Source: Glaciecola sp048820975 (GTDB lineage: Bacteria; Pseudomonadota; Gammaproteobacteria; Enterobacterales; Alteromonadaceae). From it: a stretch of 64,000 nucleotides of DNA. The first letter of the stretch is position 1, and each line of letters opens with the position of its first letter. The translations under genes were made by a program, and so were the position numbers. The stretch lies in the NCBI RefSeq assembly GCF_048820975.1, contig NZ_JBMEUF010000002.1, positions 558,001-622,000 of the forward strand. The letters run 5' to 3'. Of the stretch, positions 9,336-17,551 are shown piece by piece. The notes beneath the pieces were generated by a model, which worked only from the letters and a program-made list of their open reading frames with translations, had not been told where the DNA came from and ran no database searches.

Positions 9336-10526
9336 ATGAATTATTTAAAAACATTATTTATAAGTTGTATAAGCGCTCTTGTACTGGCGGCAGGGTTTAA
9401 CTGGTTTGTTGACCCATATGCTATGTATTGGTCACCTCTTGTTGATGGCCTAAACCAGCTTAAGCCTGAAGCAGGCAACAGAAGCCGAACTAGCAAACCC
9501 TACGTGTTAAGTAAAATAACTCCCAATACGGTTATTGTTGGCAATTCCCGGGTTGAAATGGGCTTAAACCCAAGTAATGCATTGCTTAAAGGTAGCGCCT
9601 TTAACAGTGCGCTCCCTGGTATAGGCTATAATCAACAAATAGCCAGTGCCTTGCATCAAATTGATACAAACCCTGAGCTTAAGCACATTATATTAAGCCT
9701 TGATTACCTTGATTTTTTATACAGCCCTAGCGAACTAAACACCAATTTTACTGAACTTAATACCGTATATAAACAACGGCAAAGCAAAAGTAATTTGCAC
9801 ACATCTAGCGCTGATATTGCCAAAATGCTGTTTTCCTTAGACACCATTTTCAGTAGCGTTTCAACCATTGCCAAGCAAAACAGTGTGGCTAGTAGCCTTA
9901 CGCCACAGGGTTTTAATACTGCGCAAACCTTTGTAACAACTGTCAAGCATGAAGGAAAGGGGCCGCTTTTTAAGCAAAAGTTAGGCAGTATTGTGAAGCG
10001 AATAAAGAACAAAGAACTTCGCCACATCAACATGCAGTGGAAAACCTTTGGGCCTAAATTTGCGTACCTTGAAACGCTAATAAAATCAGCAAATGCTAAA
10101 AATATATCGCTCACAATTTTTATTAATCCTTACCATATTAGTTATTTACATTTATTAGATGAGTTGGGCTATTGGGATGATTTTATTTTGTGGAAAACCC
10201 ACTTAGCTGAATTTTTTCAAGCTCAGCCTACTGGCGGTTTTACTGCTTGGGATTTTAGTGGCATTAATAAATATACTGCCGAGCCTATTGGCCTTCGCGA
10301 ACCCACCGCAGAAATGCAGTGGTTTTGGGAGCCGGCACATTATAAGGCCAGCTTAGGTGATGTAATGCTGACCAGCCTACTTACCAACACAAAAAATGAT
10401 GCACTTATGCTAGATTTAACATTGCCTAGCGCGCAATCACAAATACAATTAGATACACAACGCTTAAAGCAGGCAAAAAGCGAGTGGATTGCAGTAAAAA
10501 GTGCGCTTGGCTTAAGTACATTTTAA
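9336..10526 (+). CDS. Membrane-anchored SGNH-like partner protein of the MBOAT acyltransferase
   Basis: A 396-residue protein with an N-terminal signal anchor (about residues 5-22) and a large extracytoplasmic domain. The segment VIVGNSRVEMGL (S71) has the shape of an SGNH/GDSL block I with GNSR in place of GDS, as seen in AlgJ/AlgX/DltD-like partners of MBOAT proteins. The later SLTIFINPYH segment and the WFWEPAHYK stretch near the C-terminus (about residues 328-336) could carry the catalytic Asp and His. It is co-transcribed with the MBOAT gene, 8 bases downstream. The inferred role is to receive the acyl group from the MBOAT protein and place it on a glycan. Catalysis is not proven from sequence because the His/Asp dyad is only tentative. 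Confidence 0.65.
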   Translation: MNYLKTLFISCISALVLAAGFNWFVDPYAMYWSPLVDGLNQLKPEAGNRSRTSKPYVLSKITPNTVIVGNSRVEMGLNPSNALLKGSAFNSALPGIGYNQQIASALHQIDTNPELKHIILSLDYLDFLYSPSELNTNFTELNTVYKQRQSKSNLHTSSADIAKMLFSLDTIFSSVSTIAKQNSVASSLTPQGFNTAQTFVTTVKHEGKGPLFKQKLGSIVKRIKNKELRHINMQWKTFGPKFAYLETLIKSANAKNISLTIFINPYHISYLHLLDELGYWDDFILWKTHLAEFFQAQPTGGFTAWDFSGINKYTAEPIGLREPTAEMQWFWEPAHYKASLGDVMLTSLLTNTKNDALMLDLTLPSAQSQIQLDTQRLKQAKSEWIAVKSALGLSTF

Positions 10527-10562
10527 TACGCATATTAAAAATGCAAAACGAAAGGAAGCAAA

Positions 10563-11303
10563 GTGCTTATACAACACACTACACACAATATTAATACCCC
10601 AACAGGTACCATGCGTACATACGAGTACAAGCCTAAAGATAAAGGCGTGTACCCCGCCATTATCTTTTATAGTGAAATTTTTCAGCAAACTGCTCCCATT
10701 GCCAGAAGCGCAGCTATTTTAGCCAGCCATGGATTTATTGTATTGGTGCCCGAGGTGTTTCATGAGCTAAACCCAGCAGGGACAGTACTGGCTTACGATG
10801 ATGCGGGAAAAGACAAAGGCAATGCGGATAAATTTGAAAAACCCTTAGAGCATCATGATTCTGACACAAGCGCCATGATTGAATTTTTGCAAAAACAAAC
10901 TTATTACAACGGCAGTGTTGGCAGTATGGGCGTATGTATTGGCGGGCATTTAGCGTTTAGAGCCGCACTAAACCCTTTGATTAAGGGCGCCTTTTGCTTA
11001 TACGCAACCGATATTCATTCAAATACTCTGCCTTGTAAACCAGGTAATGATTCACTCTCCCAGTGCGGGAATATTCAGGGTGAACTATGTATGATATTTG
11101 GTAAGCAAGACCCACACGTAAGCAGTGAAGGACGGGATTTGATTCGCCGTACCCTGCACGATAAAAACATTCACTATACCTGGCATGAAGTTAACGCTCA
11201 GCACGCGTTTATGCGTGATGAGGGTGACCGTTATGACGCCGCGTTAGCCATACAGTGTTACCAAATGGCCGTGAGTATGTTTCAAGGTATACTGCGTGCT
11301 TAG
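10563..11303 (+). CDS. Dienelactone hydrolase family protein
   Basis: A 246-residue alpha/beta-hydrolase of the DLH family with a complete Cys-Asp-His triad: C125 in GSMGVCIGGH, D183 in FGKQDPHV and H214 in NAQHAFMRDE. A glutamate at E38 (YSEIF) matches the residue that activates the cysteine in classic dienelactone hydrolase. The GTG start at 10563 has a good AAAGGAAG ribosome-binding site. The HAFMRDE ending is typical of the many DLH proteins whose natural substrate is unknown, so a role in chloroaromatic degradation should not be assumed. It may be read through from the acyltransferase pair, since it follows on the same strand after 36 bases. Confidence 0.88.
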   Translation: MLIQHTTHNINTPTGTMRTYEYKPKDKGVYPAIIFYSEIFQQTAPIARSAAILASHGFIVLVPEVFHELNPAGTVLAYDDAGKDKGNADKFEKPLEHHDSDTSAMIEFLQKQTYYNGSVGSMGVCIGGHLAFRAALNPLIKGAFCLYATDIHSNTLPCKPGNDSLSQCGNIQGELCMIFGKQDPHVSSEGRDLIRRTLHDKNIHYTWHEVNAQHAFMRDEGDRYDAALAIQCYQMAVSMFQGILRA

Positions 11304-11324
11304 TGCTTATAATTTGGCGCAATT

Positions 11325-12194
11325 TTAAGGTTGAAGTTGCGCGGCTAAGTAGTCAACTAACGCCCTCACTTTGGGTGATAAATGCCTATTTTTAGGATAT
11401 ACCGCCCATATTCCTTCATCAGCTTCGCGGTGATTATCAAGCAAGCTCACGAGCGCACCGCTCTCTAAGTGTTCGTTTACGTAATACCCTGGCAGCTGCA
11501 CTATTCCCAAGCCTTTAAGCGCTGCATCTACCAAACCAAAGCCACTGTTGTAGCGAAGCCTTCCTTTTACTCGAATGTGTTTTTCTTTATCGGCCAGCGT
11601 AAAGTGCCAATAGTCTAAGGTGCCTAGCAAGCAACTGTGCTGGTTAAGTTCAGACAAGGAATGTGGCACTCCATATGTTGCTAAATAAGCAGGAGAAGCG
11701 CACACATATACGGCACGTGAACCCAGTTTTTTAGCCATCATAGTTGAATCGCTTAGTTTTCCTAAGCGAATGGCCAAGTCAAAACCGTGCTCAATCAAAT
11801 CTAACTTTTGATTGCTCAAGTGCGCCGTTACTTCTATATCGCTGTAGCGCAGCATAAAGTCATTAATTAAAGGAAGAATTTGTTGCTCACCATAGGTTAC
11901 CGAAGCAGTAAGATGAATTTTCCCTTGAGGCTTAGATTGTAGGTTAGTAATGGCACGCTCAGCCGCGTGCAGGCCATCGAGTACGCTGCGGCAATGTTGA
12001 TAAAACAGCCGCCCTTCTTCGGTTAACGATACTTTACGTGTAGTGCGGTAAAACAATTTTACGTTTAAGCGGGTTTCAAGCGCGCTTACTTGCCGGCTAA
12101 CCTGAGCGGTTGATATACCTAGCGCACTTGAAGCTTGCGTGAAGCTTTCAAGTTCAGCTACCGATACAAATTCGTTTATACCTTCCCAGCGCAT
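11325..12194 (-). CDS. LysR-family transcriptional regulator
   Basis: A 289-residue regulator with an N-terminal winged helix-turn-helix (about residues 1-60: SFTQASSALGISTAQVSRQVSALETRL) and a C-terminal periplasmic-binding-fold effector domain. Sequence style (TRKVSLTEEGRLFYQHC, AAERAITNLQSKPQGKI) fits the CrgA/YhaJ-like subgroup. It is divergent from frmA across about 100 bases, and LysR proteins commonly control the divergent gene. By position it is the likely regulator of the formaldehyde operon, taking the place of the FrmR repressor used in enterobacteria. Its effector cannot be predicted. Confidence 0.93.
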   Translation of the reverse strand: MRWEGINEFVSVAELESFTQASSALGISTAQVSRQVSALETRLNVKLFYRTTRKVSLTEEGRLFYQHCRSVLDGLHAAERAITNLQSKPQGKIHLTASVTYGEQQILPLINDFMLRYSDIEVTAHLSNQKLDLIEHGFDLAIRLGKLSDSTMMAKKLGSRAVYVCASPAYLATYGVPHSLSELNQHSCLLGTLDYWHFTLADKEKHIRVKGRLRYNSGFGLVDAALKGLGIVQLPGYYVNEHLESGALVSLLDNHREADEGIWAVYPKNRHLSPKVRALVDYLAAQLQP

Positions 12195-12199
12195 TTATT

Positions 12200-12221
12200 A
12201 TTACCTATGAGTAAAAGTAAT
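12200..12221. promoter_or_regulatory. Possible LysR operator between the LysR gene and frmA
   Basis: A short inverted repeat, ATTAC-N12-GTAAT, starts 6 bases upstream of the LysR start codon in the divergent intergenic region. Its size and location fit an autoregulatory LysR site, but arms of five bases can arise by chance in AT-rich DNA. Confidence 0.25.
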
Positions 12222-12298
12222 TTACCAATAGGGTATATTATCATTGTGTGAGAAATAAATATAATAGATGCACAATCTATATCAAAGTGAGAATCTGC

Positions 12299-13429
12299 AT
12301 GTCTGATCAATTTATTAAATCAAAAGCCGCCATTGCTTGGGGTCCTAAAGAGCCACTATCAATTGAAGAAGTAGATGTAATGCTTCCTCGCAAAGGTGAA
12401 GTATTAGTAAAAGTAGTTGCTTCAGGCGTTTGCCACACTGATGCATTCACTTTATCAGGTGAAGATCCTGAAGGTGTATTCCCAGCCATACTAGGCCATG
12501 AAGGCGGCGGTATTGTTGAACAAGTAGGTGAAGGCGTTACCAGTGTTCAAGTAGGCGATCATGTAATTCCTTTATATACCCCTGAGTGCGGCGAATGTAA
12601 ATTTTGTACTTCAGGTAAAACCAACTTATGCCAAAAAATTCGCGAAACTCAAGGTAAGGGTTTAATGCCCGATGGCACAACTCGCTTTTATAAAGATGGC
12701 GAACCTATTTACCATTACATGGGCTGTTCAACCTTTTCTGAGTACACCGTACTGCCTGAAATTTCATTAGCAAAAGTAAATAAAGACGCCCCTCTTGAAG
12801 AAGTATGCTTACTAGGCTGCGGCGTAACTACCGGCATCGGTGCAGTTATGAATACCGCGAAAGTTGAAGAGGGCGACACTGTTGCCATATTCGGCTTGGG
12901 CGGTATAGGTTTATCAGCAGTGATTGGCGCAACCATGGCAAAAGCCGGCCGAATTATTGCGATTGATATTAACGAAAGTAAATTTGAATTAGCTAAAAAG
13001 CTTGGCGCTACAGACTTTATCAATCCAAAAGATTACGACAAACCTATTCAAGACGTAATAGTTGAACTCACCGACGGCGGCGTTGATTACTCATTTGAAT
13101 GTATTGGCAATGTGAATTTAATGCGTTCTGCGCTTGAATGCTGCCACAAAGGCTGGGGCGAGTCAGTCATTATAGGGGTTGCAGGTGCTGGGCAAGAAAT
13201 ATCTACCCGTCCATTCCAGTTAGTGACCGGTCGCGTATGGCGCGGCTCTGCCTTTGGTGGCGTGAAAGGCCGCTCAGAATTACCTGACTATGTTGAACGC
13301 TACATGCAAGGCGAGTTCAAGCTCAGTGACTTTATTACTCACACAATGCCACTTGAAGAAATTAACGATTCATTTGATTTAATGCATGAAGGCAAAAGCA
13401 TTCGAACCGTTATTCATTTCGATCACTAA
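12299..13429 (+). CDS. frmA: S-(hydroxymethyl)glutathione dehydrogenase / class III alcohol dehydrogenase
   Basis: A 376-residue zinc medium-chain dehydrogenase that oxidises the spontaneous formaldehyde-glutathione adduct to S-formylglutathione with NAD+. Catalytic zinc ligands C45, H67 and C174 and structural zinc ligands C97, C100, C103 and C111 are all present, with the GLGGIG nucleotide loop near residue 199. The ATG at 12299 (MSDQFIKSKAAIAWG) gives the family's normal N-terminus; an upstream GTG at 12248 would add 17 residues unlike the family and is rejected. It forms an operon with frmB 67 bases downstream, separated by a perfect hairpin. Confidence 0.96.
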   Translation: MSDQFIKSKAAIAWGPKEPLSIEEVDVMLPRKGEVLVKVVASGVCHTDAFTLSGEDPEGVFPAILGHEGGGIVEQVGEGVTSVQVGDHVIPLYTPECGECKFCTSGKTNLCQKIRETQGKGLMPDGTTRFYKDGEPIYHYMGCSTFSEYTVLPEISLAKVNKDAPLEEVCLLGCGVTTGIGAVMNTAKVEEGDTVAIFGLGGIGLSAVIGATMAKAGRIIAIDINESKFELAKKLGATDFINPKDYDKPIQDVIVELTDGGVDYSFECIGNVNLMRSALECCHKGWGESVIIGVAGAGQEISTRPFQLVTGRVWRGSAFGGVKGRSELPDYVERYMQGEFKLSDFITHTMPLEEINDSFDLMHEGKSIRTVIHFDH

Positions 13430-13444
13430 AATACCCCAGCCATA

Positions 13445-13480
13445 TAGGTGAATACAGCGAGTGATAAGTGTATTCACCTA
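13445..13480 (+). promoter_or_regulatory. Perfect 12-bp inverted repeat between frmA and frmB
   Basis: Arms at 13445-13456 and 13469-13480 (TAGGTGAATACA and its exact complement) enclose a 12-base loop. The hairpin lies 15 bases after the frmA stop and ends shortly before the frmB ribosome-binding site (AAAAAGGAA). There is no T-run behind it, so it is not a standard terminator. It could protect the upstream mRNA end, mark a processing site, cause partial attenuation, or be a DNA operator. Confidence 0.65.
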
Positions 13481-13496
13481 ATAAAAAGGAACACTG

Positions 13497-14333
13497 ATGA
13501 GCATAGAAAATTTAAGTGTGAACAAGTGCTTTGGCGGCTGGCATAAGCAATACAGCCACAACGCAAAAACGTTAAATTGCAGCATGCGCTTTGCGATTTA
13601 CTTACCGCCTCAAGCAAGTAAAGAGAACAGAGTCCCCGTGCTTTATTGGTTGTCAGGACTAACTTGTACTGATGAAAACTTTATGCAAAAAGCAGGCGCT
13701 TTACGTATGGCTGCTGAACTAGGCATTGCTATAGTAGCCCCTGATACAAGCCCGCGTGGTGACGAAGTAGCAGATGATGAAGGCTATGACTTAGGAAAAG
13801 GCGCAGGCTTTTATTTAAATGCCACTGAAGCGCCATGGAAGAAACACTACCAAATGTATGACTACATTGTGAGTGAGCTACCAACGTTGATTGAAGCGAA
13901 TTTTCCGGTACTGACAAAACGCGCAATTGCTGGACATTCTATGGGAGGCCACGGTGCGCTCACTATTGCTTTGCGTAATCCTGAGCTTTACGCATCAGTT
14001 TCAGCATTTAGCCCTATTGTAAATCCAATGAACTGCCCATGGGGCGAAAAAGCATTTACGGCCTATTTAGGGAATGATCAATCAAAGTGGCGACAGTATG
14101 ATGCTAGTGAACTCATGTTAGAGGCCACAAAATTTGTGCCCGCTGTTGTAGACCAAGGTTTATCAGACTCGTTCTTAAGTGAGCAATTGAAAACAGAAGT
14201 ATTAGAGGCAGCCGCGCGAAAGGTTAGCTACCCTTTACAAGTTAGAATGCATGAAGGCTTTGATCATAGTTACTATTTTATATCATCGTTTATTGATGAG
14301 CATTTGCGGTTTCACGCTAAGCACTTATTTTAG
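13497..14333 (+). CDS. frmB: S-formylglutathione hydrolase (esterase D family)
   Basis: A 278-residue serine hydrolase that splits S-formylglutathione into formate and glutathione, completing formaldehyde detoxification after FrmA. The triad is readable: nucleophile S148 in AGHSMGGHGA, D224 in DQGLSD and H257 in EGFDHSYYF. The SGLTCTDENFMQKAGA segment is diagnostic of the esterase D/FrmB group. The ATG at 13497 has an AAGGAA ribosome-binding site. A strong bidirectional terminator follows. Confidence 0.96.
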   Translation: MSIENLSVNKCFGGWHKQYSHNAKTLNCSMRFAIYLPPQASKENRVPVLYWLSGLTCTDENFMQKAGALRMAAELGIAIVAPDTSPRGDEVADDEGYDLGKGAGFYLNATEAPWKKHYQMYDYIVSELPTLIEANFPVLTKRAIAGHSMGGHGALTIALRNPELYASVSAFSPIVNPMNCPWGEKAFTAYLGNDQSKWRQYDASELMLEATKFVPAVVDQGLSDSFLSEQLKTEVLEAAARKVSYPLQVRMHEGFDHSYYFISSFIDEHLRFHAKHLF

Positions 14334-14366
14334 GCTTTAGGTTTTAGGCCTAGCACACTCATCAAA

Positions 14367-14402
14367 AAAACACCGCTAGGCGTAAAGCCATAGCGGTGTT
14401 TT
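14367..14402. terminator. Bidirectional rho-independent terminator between frmB and the cohesin-like gene
   Basis: A 12-bp perfect stem (AAAACACCGCTA / TAGCGGTGTTTT) encloses a loop that can itself pair GGC with GCC. It has an A-run on the left and T-run on the right, so it can stop transcription from frmB and from the convergent operon on the other strand. Confidence 0.85.
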
Positions 14403-14447
14403 ATTGTTGAGGTTCTTTCCCACTCGTTGTTGCTTAAATCGGAATGC

Positions 14448-15089
14448 TTAAACCTTCGATTTGAGTAAAAATTTTCGCCGTAGCGTTATCGCAGCAATTA
14501 ATAGACTAAGCATAATAGCAACCTTAGGTGATGCAATATCACTTGGATTATTTATACGAGCGTCCATTGTTGAAAAGCCGGTAATATCGAAGCCTGCTGC
14601 GTCTACGAGTGAATTAACACTAGCAATAGTCACATCGGTAAACTCACCAACATCAAGGGCTAACACATCAAAATTTAAAGTAGCCAACACCGTTGAATCT
14701 GACTGCAAAAGCGCTAAGTCTGACTCAAATAGGAAGCTAAATAAATTAAGATTAACTTCAGTACTCGATATCATACCCGAAAAGCCATCGAAAGCATCTG
14801 ATGTAAAATCAAAAAAATCAGTCGAGATTACGCTGCCTAGTGCATCAGAAAATGAAAACCCTGTAAATGCCAATGCTGAATCATCAAATTCAATATCAAC
14901 GTCGTAATTTCCAATTACAGTAGTTAGAGGACTACCTAAATCAGACGCCACTAAATCGATTGATACCGATTCACCGGTTTCTGACACTTGCAAGGCTGGC
15001 GACAGCTCTATAACTACCGCGTTAGAGGGAGCACTAATAGCAAATATAACGGTTAGGCTCAGTATTAATTGGTACATCCGTAATTTCAT
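14448..15089 (-). CDS. Cohesin-like domain protein with C-terminal membrane/sorting tail
   Basis: A 213-residue secreted protein. A signal peptide (LSLTVIFAISAPSNA) is followed by a beta-sandwich with the look of a cohesin module (VSETGESVSIDLVASDLG, then DVDIEFDDSALAFTGFSF, and a late TLNFDVLAL strand). The C-terminus has SPKVAIMLSLLIAAITL followed by a basic RRKF, the layout of PEP-CTERM-type sorting tails though without a literal PEP. The ATG at 15089 is chosen because GGAG sits at the right distance; an ATG four codons upstream lacks this. It is third in an operon behind a dockerin-bearing protein, 23 bases away, which suggests that the two bind each other. The cohesin call is by pattern, not by alignment. 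Confidence 0.65.
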   Translation of the reverse strand: MKLRMYQLILSLTVIFAISAPSNAVVIELSPALQVSETGESVSIDLVASDLGSPLTTVIGNYDVDIEFDDSALAFTGFSFSDALGSVISTDFFDFTSDAFDGFSGMISSTEVNLNLFSFLFESDLALLQSDSTVLATLNFDVLALDVGEFTDVTIASVNSLVDAAGFDITGFSTMDARINNPSDIASPKVAIMLSLLIAAITLRRKFLLKSKV

Positions 15090-15112
15090 GGTTATCTCCA
15101 TTTTTTATTTAG

Positions 15113-16924
15113 TTAATCTATAACTGGGCCAGGTACACAACGCGCAAACGTGCATTCCGCTACGCATCGGCGCATATCTGTTGTGTTCACTACGCCATTT
15201 CCATCTATATCAGCAGGATCATCTGGTGCAGCAGGTCCATTTGCCATCCTAATCATATTGATATCGAAACGGTCAACAACATTGTCTAGGTTAATGTCAC
15301 ACAGTAGTTCGTCTTCTAACTCGTTAATGCTAACGTCAGACAAAACAGGGGTTTCATCATCGTCATTCGGGCGAAGCTCAACACGCAATTGAACAAAACG
15401 GCCTTGCGCATTTAAGCCTGTAGCGCCGTTTGTGGTATCGGTATAGTTTCTAAGCGGTAAGGCATCTTCAGTATCAGCGGTTCTATAGCGCATGCGAATA
15501 TTCGCATCCGCAGGCACGTTACCGTCGGCTTCTTGATTCCATGTGATAGAGTCCCACTGCGAACCTTCAACACCGCTGTCAGCAGTAACTGTCCATATCC
15601 CCGTTCTATCAGTAATATTACGTGCGGCAAACCCTGTCGAATCACTATAAGTATATGGATTGCGTCCCACAGTTTTTATTAATAATTGATTACCGGTTTC
15701 ACCGTCAAATTTCGCCACATTGTTACTGTTTAAACCCATCACCCATACATTTTGATTACTATCAACTGCTACGCCAACTGACGAACTTGTTGGGTTTGGC
15801 GTCATCCATAATCGTGTGCCATCGGGGGCGGTCTTTATAACGGTTGATCTTCCACCTATTAGGTTGCCATCACCATCAGCGGTAATACCATATTGAGTGT
15901 TGAACCCTGGTGACCTTGTAAATGACCCGGTTAATGGATCGCCATCATTTGCAGGAGCTGCACCTTCTGCCGCATTTGGGTCATACTCGTTAAAATCGCT
16001 CCCTGAATTCCCAAAATAGACTTTATCGTTTGCTAAAGCGATACCGTAGCCAGATGCTAATATTCCTTTGTTTCCTAAAAAGGGATTTTCACCTTCTCCA
16101 ACCATATTGGTATCTAGCACAGCCATAACACTAGATAGTGTTGCACTCCAAAGAATTCCGTCCCCATCTACTAAGCAGCCATAAGGGCGATTTGAACCTG
16201 TATCATAGGGGCCATTTAATACACTGCCATCTGCAGCATCAACTCGGTAATATTGATTTCGATTGAACAAACCTAGCCAAATATTGCCATCTACAGCAAT
16301 ACATAAAGAGCGGCCTAAACCACCACTAGGACCGACCTGCGAGACCCATGCAATGCGTTCGTCTACAATCTCATTATTTTGCAAAATTCCGTCACCATTT
16401 AAATCAACGGGCAAGTTAAATTCTGCAGGATCGTTCCTATCTATTGTGCAGTCGCCATTGGCATCAATGGAGGAATCAATTACACCATTGCCATTTCTAT
16501 CAATACCCCCTTCAGCTAAAATTTTCATAACGCTGGCTGGCTTACCATCAAAGTGACGGTTTGCTACATAAACGTTTCCTTCAACGTCTACCGCAGTTCT
16601 AGAAGGTGCTGGGCCGCTGTAAGCACCATGAAAGTTAGAAAAAATCCAAGTAGGATATCGTGCTGTTTCACAGTCTAGGTCTGTATCAATTTTCGATACG
16701 CTATCTTCCCCAGCGTTGGCTACCCATAAAACGGGAAAAGTAGAGCCTGTATCACTAAGTACAAGCGCTCCTGTAATAGGATCGTATTCAACGGCACTTA
16801 AATTACCTAATTGAAAGTCAGATTCTTCGGTAAAAGTAATATCATCAGAACTTGCGCTAAATGCAATTGTGCAGCTTACAACAGCCGTTGTAATTAGTGT
16901 TTTTGTATGTTTAATAAAAGCCAT
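15113..16924 (-). CDS. Secreted beta-propeller protein with C-terminal dockerin-like module
   Basis: A 603-residue exported protein. After a signal peptide (residues about 1-26) come repeated propeller-type blades of the NHL/virginiamycin-lyase-like kind (VDVEGNVYVANRHFDG, ICIAVDGNIWLGLFN, VAVDSNQNVWVMGLNS). EF-hand-like acidic loops interrupt the propeller (DRNGNGVID, DLNGDGILQNNE). The C-terminus holds two dockerin-type calcium loops, DINLDNVVDRFD at residues 543-554 and DIDGNGVVNTTD at 572-583. The start at 16924 has a GAGGAA ribosome-binding site; a longer frame to 16981 would overlap the upstream gene. The enzymatic role, if any, is unknown. Its partner is probably the cohesin-like protein encoded 23 bases downstream. 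Confidence 0.75.
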   Translation of the reverse strand: MAFIKHTKTLITTAVVSCTIAFSASSDDITFTEESDFQLGNLSAVEYDPITGALVLSDTGSTFPVLWVANAGEDSVSKIDTDLDCETARYPTWIFSNFHGAYSGPAPSRTAVDVEGNVYVANRHFDGKPASVMKILAEGGIDRNGNGVIDSSIDANGDCTIDRNDPAEFNLPVDLNGDGILQNNEIVDERIAWVSQVGPSGGLGRSLCIAVDGNIWLGLFNRNQYYRVDAADGSVLNGPYDTGSNRPYGCLVDGDGILWSATLSSVMAVLDTNMVGEGENPFLGNKGILASGYGIALANDKVYFGNSGSDFNEYDPNAAEGAAPANDGDPLTGSFTRSPGFNTQYGITADGDGNLIGGRSTVIKTAPDGTRLWMTPNPTSSSVGVAVDSNQNVWVMGLNSNNVAKFDGETGNQLLIKTVGRNPYTYSDSTGFAARNITDRTGIWTVTADSGVEGSQWDSITWNQEADGNVPADANIRMRYRTADTEDALPLRNYTDTTNGATGLNAQGRFVQLRVELRPNDDDETPVLSDVSINELEDELLCDINLDNVVDRFDINMIRMANGPAAPDDPADIDGNGVVNTTDMRRCVAECTFARCVPGPVID

Positions 16925-16934
16925 TTTATCTTCC

Positions 16935-17279
16935 TCATCCTTTAGTAAGCGAACTAGTTGAGGAAACTTCTTGATCGCCAATAACAGCTTTCACCTCAAT
17001 ATTAGAGCTAGTGTTTATAGCACCAAGATTTAATTCAAATGTACCGGAGCTCTTTGTATAAACTTCCTTTTGAGCTAGTAGTTCACCGGTTTTAGTGTCA
17101 AATACTTTGACAGTAAGCATCGTATTGCCTGGAGCTCCGCCGCCAGTAACGTAAATGTCATCGCCTTGCATTAAAAATGATGGCGTTGATAGCCAGGGAG
17201 TTGTCGAAGCAGTAGCGTAAAACGTAATCGATAGTGCAACGAAAAGCATTTTAAGTGTTTGAATACTTATTCGTTTCAT
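16935..17279 (-). CDS. Small secreted protein of unknown function, first in the dockerin/cohesin operon
   Basis: A 114-residue protein with a signal peptide (LKMLFVALSITFYATA) and a single predicted beta-sandwich domain of about 85 residues (DDIYVTGGGAPGNTMLTVKV, KSSGTFELNLG). The fold pattern resembles small Ig-like or carboxypeptidase-regulatory-like modules, where a gift-like loop GGGAPGN precedes a strand. No family is recognised with certainty. Two in-frame ATG codons two apart (17285 and 17279) both have purine-rich leaders; 17279 has the better AGGA spacing. The next gene starts 10 bases after its stop. Confidence 0.7.
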   Translation of the reverse strand: MKRISIQTLKMLFVALSITFYATASTTPWLSTPSFLMQGDDIYVTGGGAPGNTMLTVKVFDTKTGELLAQKEVYTKSSGTFELNLGAINTSSNIEVKAVIGDQEVSSTSSLTKG

Positions 17280-17426
17280 AGTCATTCCTATCCTTTAGAA
17301 AGTGCATTTTTTTGTGTATATATTTGTACGTAAGTCCTATTACTGACACCTAGCAATGTTGTTCAAAAAGTGCTTTAAAACAATTCGCAGCTACTTGCGT
17401 TTTATAATGAAGACCACCCATCTTGC

Positions 17427-17443
17427 TGTACAAAAAATGTACA
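17427..17443. promoter_or_regulatory. Palindromic site TGTACA-N5-TGTACA upstream of the dockerin/cohesin operon
   Basis: Two copies of TGTACA flank an A5 spacer, about 145 bases upstream of the first gene of the operon. Flanking CTTG and CAAG extend the symmetry imperfectly. Related GTACAAAAA(A)T sequences stand at 18640 and 35156 before other secreted-protein genes. A regulator-binding site is plausible but unproven. Confidence 0.35.
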
Positions 17444-17551
17444 AGCATAAGATATGCCATTCAATTTAAGCCATTGATTCATCTTGTTTAATGTGTTTTA
17501 TCTTATTGCACTTGTTATATAATTGTAAAAAAACCTGACAGTCGCTTATAT

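Noticed and set aside
14461..14907. Plus-strand ORF of 148 codons opposite the cohesin-like gene
   Set aside because: Its product is low-complexity (Ser, Lys, Asn rich), while the minus-strand frame has a signal peptide, strong ribosome-binding site and domain pattern.
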